Origin: Asterella californica
Taxonomy: Eukaryota; Streptophyta; Marchantiopsida; Marchantiales; Aytoniaceae
NCBI GenBank assembly: GCA_036924285.1
Contig: JAYKYS010000007.1
Coordinates: forward strand, 7,564,001-7,628,000
Length of the DNA stretch: 64,000 bases
Direction: 5' to 3'
Part shown: one piece after another, positions 54,590 through 64,000 of the stretch
Numbering within the stretch: the first letter of the stretch is position 1
Layout: the number at the start of each line of letters is the position of its first letter
Translations under genes and position numbers: made by a program
The notes under the pieces: generated by a model
Seen by the model: only the letters and a program-made list of their open reading frames with translations
Databases searched by the model: none
Told to the model about the DNA's origin: nothing

Positions 54590-55620
54590 GGAGAACGGCA
54601 TTATTGTGCTTTGAGCTCGGTGACTGCAATCGTGAACGTGCAGTTGAGACCGTGACCGTGACTGCAGTTCAGACCGTGCAGTTGATACCATGACCATGAC
54701 CACGATTGCAGTTCGAGGCTCGGTGACTGCGGTAATGAGCGAGAACTCGGTTATAGACTTTTCGACCAACCACGAATCTGGATCCCATCATTAATCAATT
54801 CGTACGTATAAATCGAGACGTAATTAGCGAAACTGTGCCACAGCTACGGGCTTGTACATGTCGGCTTTTGGACACGAACCGTCTGACGTGCATCTTCTGA
54901 CTGAAACAAAGGAAGATCAGTTTGGACGCCCATCAGACCACGAGGAACAAGCGCGCAATGTAGTGGCACGCATTCGTTTGGAGTAGAGTGTCGGCAGGAT
55001 GGCAACGCAAATTGGTTCACTGCCAGATCATACAACAGATTCAAGCGGCCTGAAGGTAGTGGCTCAAATATGGCTGAAGTGTGCAATCGTTCACAACTCG
55101 TCCGGTCTCTTGACGGTGGTTATGAATCTAGAGTTTATTGAAACTGTTTTTGAGTGCCCCCTTAGATGGAAAGCACTGATCGAATCGAATTGAGTAGACA
55201 AACAAGATAAATTCATGTTAGCTGATATTTCCTTTGAGTCGATCCGACCTCTTTTGACTATGTCATATATTATTCATCGTTCGTTCACTCCCCATACGTC
55301 TGTACGAACGGGAGGTCATATGGAAGAAGATTACAGTGAAAGTGAGTGCTAACCTTTCTTTTGCACGCTACCATGCTCCACTATCACTGCAACATCACAA
55401 CGGCTGTTGCTTTTTACTATTTTCATTTCAACTTTTTGGAGCAAGACGACCGCTCGTCTTTTGTTGTTGCCCCTGTTGTTTGCGTGCAGTCGCAATGAGT
55501 GAGCATAAACAGCAGTTATTTAGTTGCATGCATGCCTCTCTAGATTCTTGCTGATGTTGATCAAGGCAAAAACAAGAGCACAGAAATTAGCTTTATCACA
55601 CCTCCAATATGTTATTCGAG

Positions 55621-55738
55621 CTTTATCACACTTATCTTATTAAGGTGTTGCCTGGTCACCCCTTTATCGCGAACAACAGAGCTTGACCACATCCCTCTTA
55701 TCAAGGTGTTACCTGGTAACACCCTTGCATGGTGAACA
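55621..55738. repeat. Two related palindromic units
   Basis: TTAAGGTGTTGCCTGGTCACCCCTT and, about 60 bp on, AAGGTGTTACCTGGTAACACCCTT, an imperfect palindrome (55702-55726). May be a small inverted-repeat element relic. Confidence 0.6.
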
Positions 55739-57228
55739 TCAGTTAAACAAGTTACTATACCATGTTAGACGACAATGCGGATTGTAGATGTCAGCTTTTG
55801 AGTATGACCAGTCTGGCGTGTACTTTTTGACATGAACGATTTTAATCGCTTAGATATTTGATCACTATCTATTCCTTGTACATGCGCGATCGAAAGCAGT
55901 AAGGTGGTAAGCGATCGCGGAGAGTTCAGTACGTACACTTACATACCCTTGAGGCAAAAGCAATGAGACTTCGAAATGAACATCGTGGCTTTTTGAAGCA
56001 CGTTGTGGTAGCACGGGATTCTCATTGTATTTTTCTTATATATATATTTCTGTATATATAAGAGTTATATTCGATTGATCATCGATCTTATTTCCATACA
56101 CCAATGTCTAGGTTCGGATACTGATACACCACAGTTCGGAAGTTATGGTTTACGTTCGGACATACCACAGATTAAACATGGTTTTAGATCGAAATCGAGG
56201 AGAGAAGCGAGAAGTTTCAAGCTAGAAGTAGGTGAAACTTTGTATCCTAATTCCATAAAAATATAACGAATGATTACAATTCCATTCCAATAGTTAAACG
56301 AAAAGAAGCGACGAGAACCAGTCACTGCAGGTGAAATGAGGCTGGATATTATATCGGATATAACATTCTGAAGTAAATTGAACACAAGGGAACCATAAGC
56401 ACGTTTAGTACAGAGAACTTATTAATTTCTCACTCATCTCTTCCTCATACTGTATATGTACCGTCCTTTCATAAAGGAGGAACAGAATCCACATGCCGCT
56501 GCTCTTGAAAAGAGAAAGCATGTCCATGTTACGCAACAGTCAGAGTCTCCTCTCCAGCATGAGTTCCTATCGATCGAGACCAGTTAGAAGACAGAAGGAT
56601 GAATAGCACCGCGTGTGAATGATTACTTCATTTTCCCTTTTCCTCTTCATCTACTTAATTTTATTGTTTTGCGCGAATTAACAAATACTTACATCAAGCG
56701 ACGTCTCAGGTAAGGTGAGGTTTCGAGTACATGCATTAGGGATCAATCTTATGCTCAAGACTGGCACATGCACGATACCACACATGCAATGGTCTCTCTT
56801 CAGGTAGAACAGCAAGTTAAGTATGGGCACCAACATCCACATTCATCACCAAATTCTTCCCCTCTATCCCCAGGTATGATTCTTTCACGCGAGTTCAACA
56901 AAACTCACGTGGACCCTACACGCCTTACACGGGTAGTCTGGCACGGCCACAATGGACATTCCTTCCAGTGACTCATATTGATTCGTCCGAAAGATAAGGT
57001 TCAACCGTTCTCAATGTCTTCACAGTTATGATCACACTTCGGTCTTAGTAGCCAAGAAGGTGCTTCAAATTTTGATTTACTGATAAAGGGCCGATAGGGT
57101 CAACACAAACAGCACGGCGTTGAGTGAGAGTCCAAAAAATTGTACAAGTCCAGAAATTTGATCGCTATGGTACAAGGGAACTCAAATGCAACTTATGTTC
57201 ATTCGACAGATTGCTATCTACTTAACCT

Positions 57229-58726
57229 TTATGCTCCGGGAACGAAGTTGGTGGCGTAAGCCCATGCATTGTTAGCGACGGGGTTGTCGAGGTGGTCCAA
57301 CAAGTTCTCTAGAGGTCCTTTGCCGGTAACAATGGCCTGGACGAAGAATCCGAACATGGAGAACATGGCCAATCGACCGTTCTTGATCTCCTTCACCTTG
57401 AGCTCGGCGAAGGTCTCTGGGTCATCGGCAAGTCCCAGTGGGTCGAAGTACTTGCCTCCGGGGTACAGCTCCCCTCCCTCACCAATACCAGGGAGACCGT
57501 TCTGGCGGTACCCTTCGACAGCTCCCATGAGCACAACCTGAACAGCCCAGATGGCCAGAATGCTCTGCGCGTGGACAAGGTTGGGGTTACCCAAGTAGTC
57601 AATACCACCCTCTGTGAAAATCTGAGAACCAGCCTTGAACCAGACGGCCTCCTTGAGGGTCACGCGGCTGTACTTGACCAAAACCTCCGGCAGGATGCAC
57701 CCGAGAGCTCCGAGCATGGCCCACCTTCCGTGAATGAGCTGCAATGCATGCGTAGATCAAATTTAGAACAAGGTTCGCCGTCATGAAGGAAGAGACAGGG
57801 CCAACCCGCTAAAACGCTAACACCTTAAATCGTTTTAGCTGTAATCGTCAAAAGGAATGATTACGTTTTCACCAAACTTCTTCCAAACAACGTGCTGCGC
57901 AATGGAATTGCGAGGCTTTGCGTTTGGTATAGCAGAGAACTTAGTGACACGGGAATAAATACTAAAAATGCATGTGAAATTAAGAGCGACAAACTATTTC
58001 CATGTTTCCTTATCTTCTGAGTTATTTTCAATCGACGATTACCTGAGCAAATGCATAGCAACAACCCAGCTCTACTCTTAAAGATCTACGTTATCCACCT
58101 TTATCCGCGAGTCATAATATCCTACAATGCCAAACTGTCCAGTACCCTCTGATCACCATGAAAACCAGAGAACTGCCAACCAGAAACCATCGGAAACTGC
58201 TAGTAAAGCTAAGCGAAAATTTCTCACCTCCAAGGCACGGTTCTTGGCGAAGGACTCGGGGTCCGCGGACAATCCAGCGGTGTCCCAGCCGTAGTCACCG
58301 GGGAACTCTCCCTTCAGGTAGGAGGGGGTTTGAGCCGAGAATGGGCCCAAATACTTGGGTCTGTCTGGGCCGTACCAGTCGTTGGCTTCCTGCGAAATCA
58401 AATTTCAATCTGTATGAGACTCGATTTTCTAGCTTCAGTTGCTTGCCTCTGTAATTACACCACAACTCGAATCCCTTACACCGTCGAAAGAACGAGCTAC
58501 AGGAGAAACGACGCCGAGAATCAGGTTGCAATGGCAGCCTTTCGACACTCCAGACTTCACTACAACGATCAAAGTGTCCTTCCAAAAACTCGTGGGCCTT
58601 ACTCACCATGGAAACCTTGGCTTTGCATACTCCGACTTGCTCCCTGAGGGCATCCTTTGGGGCAGCAGTGGCTCCCAAGAAAGCCGATCGGCTCACAGCC
58701 TGTCTGGTGAGTGATGCAGCCGCCAT
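57229..58726 (-). CDS. LHCB3: Chlorophyll a/b-binding protein LHCB3 of photosystem II antenna (three exons)
   Basis: Coding exons 58607-58726, 58228-58389 and 57229-57738 are separated by introns of 217 and 489 bp with GTGAG donors and CAG acceptors. They give 263 residues, close to the usual Lhcb3 length. Exon 1 encodes the chloroplast transit peptide ([18 protein letters not shown]...). Exon 2 starts [10 protein letters not shown], the LHCII trimer motif, then [19 protein letters not shown]. Its last codon is Glu of the first membrane helix; exon 3 continues [14 protein letters not shown], so intron 2 splits this chlorophyll-binding signature. A third helix, [16 protein letters not shown], and the end [21 protein letters not shown] follow. 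FSAQTPSYL and [14 protein letters not shown] distinguish Lhcb3 from Lhcb1/2; the N-terminal phospho-Thr of those is absent. The mature protein binds chlorophylls and xanthophylls in thylakoids, in M-trimers that link LHCII to photosystem II. Intact and probably nuclear, expressed. Confidence 0.97.
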
Positions 58727-58843
58727 AGCTGCTTACTGGCAATGACAACAACACTCAAAGCTTGATACGAAACTGACCTTCAGAGGGACCTAATGAACTC
58801 TTCACCTTCGAGGCAGAATTGAGCACTCCTGTTCGTGTTATGG

Positions 58844-58851
58844 AATATATC
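58844..58851 (-). promoter_or_regulatory. TATA box of LHCB3
   Basis: The minus strand reads GATATATT about 120 bp upstream of the ATG, a fitting distance for a plant core promoter with a short leader. Confidence 0.55.
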
Positions 58852-58951
58852 GAACTGAGGATTTGCCGCAAAGCCACATTGCAGAGTGAGGATAAAGCGA
58901 CGAGCCAAGTAAGAGGAACAAAATCTGTGATAGGGCGAATGAGAGTACCCT

Positions 58952-58956
58952 ATTGG
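58952..58956 (-). promoter_or_regulatory. CCAAT box of LHCB3
   Basis: CCAAT on the coding strand about 230 bp upstream of the ATG, between the TATA-like box and the G-box. NF-Y-type site by sequence only. Confidence 0.45.
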
Positions 58957-59028
58957 CGATCTTGGAGCAGTATCCATCCCCATCCTCTCCTCCCATCCAG
59001 CCTCGATGGCCCCACCTCTAGCTCTTGC

Positions 59029-59034
59029 CACGTG
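59029..59034 (-). promoter_or_regulatory. G-box (CACGTG) upstream of LHCB3
   Basis: A perfect CACGTG within GACACGTGGC on the coding strand, about 300 bp from the ATG. G-boxes bind bZIP and PIF-type factors and are typical of light-responsive LHC promoters. Confidence 0.6.
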
Positions 59035-59043
59035 TCAACCTAG

Positions 59044-60330
59044 TGCTGTTTTCACGGTACTCTTGCGCCTGGTGAAATGAGATGGACTGACGGGAAACTC
59101 CGCAGTGAGTATATTCCAACCACGTTCGTATGTATAACATGGTTTGCAAAGGACATGCGCTCTTAACATTGCTGTAGTTTTGTAGTTTCACTTCACGCAA
59201 TTCGAAGCGAATGGGAGGAAGGCTTGTAATTTCCGTGCTATATTCCTGTGAAATTCCAAACAACGTCGATACATTAGATCAAGCGGAAAACGCAGTACCA
59301 CGTGGATATAACATGGGTAATGTGAACTTTAAACAGATGTTTTGCCTAGCAAGACAAAACACTATCAAGATTATGAGTTGAGAAAAAAAGTCGTCGTATT
59401 TACCTACGCTTGATGAATTCTTCCGGTAATATAATGGATATTTTGAACTCAATGAAACTATCCTCTCTTAGAACTACGGAGAGGAAGTAAAATTTGCATC
59501 CCAACCAAGCGTGAAGAAGAAGGGAGAAACGACAGGTGGCAATGTCAGGAGCGAATACCGTAGTCCCAAGTATATTCGCCGTGGCTGATTTTACTTTGGT
59601 ACTTAAGCGAAAAATCTTACGGCATTTTTGCTTTCAGCGAATAGTACTACCAATCTTGATAATAAGTTTCTCATATATAATACTTCATACTATATATTAT
59701 AAATTTTAGGTTCAAAAAGAAATAGACAATTATAATCTTCAAACAAAAAAACTAAGTTAAACAAAATATATTACAGATACGGTGTTAAAACATCAATATT
59801 CTGTAAATAATTTATAAAATTAAGGATGTTGAATCGATGTTAAAAATCATGTAGACGATGTTCTATGAATAGATTTCTAGAAATGGTTTCATATAGGTTG
59901 ATAGGCTCTGCTCCAACTATATCTTACATAATTTCTTCTGCATCTCTTCCATCCATCTCAGCAAAGTTAATCACATTTTGCGCATCATCCACTTAACAAA
60001 ACCGTGTGAACAGATCATCACCTCTAAAACTATAACTTCAAACCCATGTGGACAAATCGATTTGAGATACAATATAAGCATACAGATCATTAGACGTATA
60101 TAAAATTGACTACACCCGGTCCAAGACATGAGGTCATGATTATCAAGTGTAACTATGAAACTTGTTTATGCATGAAATATGGCAATAAGTTTTTAGTTTC
60201 TGAATTTGAGATCATCTTACTATCTAGATTTTGCTATTAGACAAAAGAGATTGTGGTGCAAAAAACAATGCATACGGTCGAGAGTTCTTCTAGCTTGGTC
60301 TTGTGTTAGTTATTCTTATCAGAGAAGACT
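59044..60330. other. Intergenic AT-rich region
   Basis: No gene seen. From about 59600 the sequence becomes strongly AT-rich. A short inverted pair (GCGAATACC.../...TATTCGC) lies near 59550-59575. Confidence 0.6.
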
Positions 60331-62063
60331 GTGATTAGCATTGATCATTTTAACTTTCCTCTTGTTTCTCGAGAGATTCATTTTCATACTCTTGCACGTG
60401 ATGTAGAAGTAGACCGTCACAAAAGAACAACTGAGCAGCTTAAGGAGATATCCAACTCTAGTCCAAGACGAGATTTTTCAAAGGTATCGGATCAGGTGCT
60501 GAATTTCAACATGTCAATATTCTTCACGATGATGTGGAAATTTTGCTATGATTATAGAGAGAAATAGGAGAAATAACTATCAGAACTGGTTCACTAATGT
60601 TGCAATATGGAGAAAGATTGATGAAGCTTTACTGATCAATGGTTACAAGAAAAGGAGGACGATTAATTACGTAAGAGTGAAGTATAATTCTCCAAGAGTG
60701 GATAATATGTTCTTGGCTCTTAATGAGTCAATCTACGATTCTGGTTCAAGAGTGACGCAAAACATTGAAGCTTAAATTTAAAGGTGCGATAAGAACTTTG
60801 CTTTCTGAGTCAGATTTGAGTCCATCACTACCTAGGAATTACCAAGGACCTCAACCTCTAGTTCTTAATCACGTAATCAGTAGAGTTTCAGGTCCGGTAA
60901 GAGAATTTGATCGATCATTGTGGAGCCAACGCTCATATCTAGAAGAAGATTCCGTGTGTAGTCTAACCAAACAACGTGATTTTGGAACGGTACTGAATAC
61001 AACGATGATTCATATGTTATTGAGAGGTTTTCTCTAGATCAAATACTTAGAGATCATGCTCAAGAGGGGTGGTCCTTTCAACATTTCTGCACAATGGGTC
61101 AAAAATTGAATCAAGAGCAAGATGCAGTGGTCTTTTTGGATGTCTATAACTGCTGCTCAAAAACTACTCATATACATTTCACTTGGAGAGCGGATGGTAT
61201 GGAGAATTTCATACTTAGTCTTTTCACATTCGGTCCCTAAAGAAATAGTGGTGAATATGGATCAAACAAGCATGTATCTTGTTCCAGTTGATACAGAACG
61301 CACATATGTAAAAAGAGGATCACATGAGATTTTTGTGTGTGGGAATGAAGACAAACGACAAATAACATGTTGTGTTTTGTGCTCAACTAGTGATGATTTT
61401 CTTCCCTTTCAGATTATCTTCAAAGGAAAAACATACATAATTATTCCTGTCACACAATTTGTTATCTTGATGAAGCATCAAAGATGACACTTTACTAAGA
61501 CAGAAAATCAGTTGAGTACTTTGCAGTCTTGCAAAGATTGGGTTGTATTCATACTTAAAAGAGTATTACGAAAAGATCTGTATGCAGCAAGATCTAGAGG
61601 TCAGGGTACAGAAGTATGTCTTGCTTTTGGAGTGTTAGGCGGTCCATAAAAGCATTGCATTCCATGATTGGATAGAGAGAACATCATCTTGGATTTCTCT
61701 CATTTTCATTCTTGGAGGATGCATGTACAAGTATCAGCCGTATGATGTAATAGTTCAGAGGCCGCTCAAAGCAACTTTTCAATGTGAGTTCCAGAACTGG
61801 TGTGTTGAAGAGATCCAACACAGATTACTAGTGGAGTTGAGATGTAAGATTTACGTGCTGATCTTTCCATAAACAAAATGAGGAAAGTTGCATGTGATTC
61901 CTTGTTATTGGCACATGTTCAGGTTAGCGTCAAGAATAATATGATACTTGAAGGATGGAGAAAATGTGGAATTTTATCAACTTGGGATACTCAAGTGCAA
62001 CTACGAGCAGTTCAAGAAAATGACCACAGAGATTTGTTCAACATTGCAAGTTTAGAAAACTGA
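60331..62063 (+). pseudogene. Decayed pogo-like DDE transposase
   Basis: Fragments in order on the plus strand: a charged N-terminal part with HKRTTEQLKEI (60331-60567); an HTH-like piece with NWFTNVAIWRKIDEALL (60548-60775). The DDE piece reads VVNMDQTSMYLVPVDTERTYVKRGS...FLPFQIIFKGKT (61122-61487). NMDQT with the GSHE/KGK blocks is the first catalytic Asp region of Tc1/mariner-pogo (DDE_1) enzymes. The YQPYDVIVQRPLKATF block (61733 on) matches the QPLDVGVN...FK region, and WRKCGILS is the C-terminal signature. The second catalytic Asp region is lost to stops near 61650. No terminal inverted repeats found by eye. Confidence 0.72.
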
Positions 62064-64000
62064 ATTAGAATGATTGACTGAACTTGATCATGTTGCTAAC
62101 CACTGAATTCGTGAAGATGCACAATTAATATATTCAGGATGCGAATAACTTTTCAACATGTGCTGCATGTGCAAGCATGTGTTAACTATACGTGTATAAA
62201 GCTATTGCGAATATACTTGGGACTATGGAGGGATTGATCTGCGTCGTAGTTTTCTCTTGGTATCGTTTGAAATATTTCTCCGTTCTTCTAACCGGAAAAT
62301 ATTTCTATTGTCTCGAACCACGGAGCGTAGAAAGCTAGACTCATAGTGATCTAAATGTCTGCATGGAGAAATATTTGTATTATCTCGAACCACAAAACAC
62401 GTGATAGGACTCATTGTGGATATTGTTGTCATTTTTGTCGTTGGTATTCATGTCATTTATGATATAGCTGACCAGGAGGTTGGTCTCTATACTTTTGCTA
62501 TAGTGGAATATAGCTTATACGATATGCAACAACTTTTTCTTTTATTCGTTACATCATGCATTGGAAGACCATTCTCACGCCTTCCATGCTCGAGGTTTCA
62601 CTAAGAGATTTTATTATAGACATGTGTAAGTAAAATAGAATATTTTAGTTAGTTTTATTAAATTAGTAAAACTAATAAAACTAAGATAAACTATTAAAAT
62701 TTTAGATAAATTTTAAAGTAAAACTATATTTTTTATAAAAATAATTATAACTTTTATGAATATTGATTTTTTAATAAATATGATATTTAAACATAGGATT
62801 TAGAAAAAAGGTATTAAAATACCTCTTGACTTGCATGTGTCATCAGTAAAATACAAAGAGTTATCCTCTCGAACTTCCATGCTCTCGTTCCGACCCAAAG
62901 TTTGACCTCTATATATGAAGGGAGAAGATGGCATGTCACCATGTCATTCGTAAATTGATGATGGAGATTCATCTACATCAAGGTTTTTGTAAGGTCCGCT
63001 TCTTCGTCATGCTTTGTATCATTTCTATCTCCTTCCTCATTTGTTGTTTGTCGTTTGTTATTGGTGGTTTGGTTGTAAGACACTAAGATGGTGCTATCGA
63101 GAGGATTTGTGCCTCCATGTCTGCTTCAATGACTGTACTATGGACTATTTGTGTGGCTCCGGCTGTTTATATTCATTCTTGTATCATGTTCATACAACAA
63201 TGTTGTCATTGTTTGTATTTCGGCATGCAAGCATATGGCATGCACTACTCTCGACTGAAATATATGAATATTTTATACACTCGTCATAGAGAGCCGAAGC
63301 TATTGACATCGACAGTTGTAACACTTTTTATGTGTTGAAGTCTCATTCAACGCATAGAGCCACTAGAACTCGGTCTCGACCCTGCAAAATCACAAGATCA
63401 GAGCATGTAAGAGGACTTTCCGGAAGCATCATAGAAGTATATCCACTTAAATCCAAGAATAAAAGCAGTCCCACTTGTAGTATTAATATACGAGATATTA
63501 TGTTGAACCTTTTGCGGGAAACTCTCGATCATCTCAAAAGTATATCATTTTCTATATACGATAAATGTACAACTACTAATTTGTGTGAAGATTAGTAGTG
63601 ACGGCAGATTAGATATAGAACAAATCCACCGTAATAAAATATTTGATTCTTATTTGAAAGTGTGCTCATCATTAGCGGTAAAATTAATGTCATTAACGGA
63701 ATACAACGGAGTGTTTAAGTAAAAAAAATGAGAAGTAACTTTACTTCATTTATTTAACTAACGTCACAAGTAGGTGGTCCACCATGTATGTGTGTAAACT
63801 CAGAGCTCAGTACTTCGAGTTAGCAAAATATAAATTCAGTAAACACTCCTCCTTTCTTCATTCTCTCCTTTGACATTGCTAGAGAAAATGAGAGGAGCGC
63901 TTCGATTTTATTTTTCATCATTGATAGTGATGACAAGAACCACACTGGAGAGTAAAGATCAAGGAGTAGCAACGAAGAGAAGAGACTGATTGATACCCGT
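62064..64000. other. Intergenic AT-rich region to window end
   Basis: No gene supported. AT content is very high at 62600-62830. The open frames at 63014-63338 overlap in two frames and lack recognisable domains. A 30-bp near-repeat with TCTCGAACCAC lies at 62297-62326 and 62369-62399. Confidence 0.55.

Larger units (their letters stand above)
54348..57228. other. Intergenic region between RPA-like remnant and LHCB3
   Basis: No gene supported in 2.9 kb. Holds the 48-bp duplication, the palindromic pair at 55621-55738 and an AT microsatellite (56035-56065). Short frames such as 56768-56971 have no recognisable domains and are likely chance. The last part should include the LHCB3 3' untranslated region. 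Confidence 0.6.

Noticed and set aside
56768..56971. 67-codon frame upstream of the LHCB3 3' end
   Set aside because: No homology signal, start context weak, and no supporting splice or promoter features.
63014..63338. Two overlapping frames of 73-91 codons
   Set aside because: They share the same DNA in two frames, are rich in aromatic and Cys codons typical of chance AT-rich sequence, and have no motif.

Overview
The window is nuclear DNA of a land plant. The only clearly intact conventional gene is LHCB3 (minor LHCII chlorophyll a/b protein, three exons, 57229-58726, minus strand), and Lhcb3 is restricted to land plants. Compact introns, the retroelement types and moderate GC suggest a bryophyte such as a liverwort, but the species cannot be fixed from the sequence. 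Nearly 50 kb of the 64 kb is nested LTR retrotransposons.

Region 1 (1-22242): a young, complete Athila-like Ty3/Gypsy element (440-19117, minus strand) with a 5-bp target duplication AGGAG and two nearly identical LTRs of about 6 kb. Each LTR carries a long sense-strand ORF (up to 780 codons) for a coiled-coil, acidic protein of unknown function. The internal region holds gag, a zinc-knuckle segment and pol in one reading frame, separated by a UGA and a UAG. This element sits inside the LTR ORF of an older relative in the opposite orientation (1-439 plus 19118-22242). That older LTR itself interrupts the gag of a third element (X).

Region 2 (22243-49945): two related but decayed Gypsy elements (family Y) lie head to head. 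Y is on the minus strand (23694-33284) with a solo LTR nested in its 3' LTR. Y' is on the plus strand (34434-49945) and is interrupted by a fourth element, W (37545 to about 44245), which lost its 3' end. Y carries an unusual reverse transcriptase reminiscent of a fungal Gypsy group. X and X' LTR, primer-site and leader pieces flank them.

Region 3 (49946-57228): gene fragments and repeats. Two pieces of an FCP1/NIF-type phosphatase-like gene lie in opposite orientation. Two arrays of GC-rich hairpin repeats built on GTCGCACTGAG are interleaved with them. A degenerate spliced gene lies between the arrays, and an RPA1-like zinc/OB-fold domain follows.

Region 4 (57229-64000): LHCB3 with a plausible light-responsive promoter (G-box, CCAAT, TATA), a decayed pogo-like DDE transposase (60331-62063), and AT-rich intergenic DNA. 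No tRNA, rRNA or CRISPR was seen. The retroelement parts act as gag-pol replication modules; LHCB3 works in photosystem II antenna trimers.
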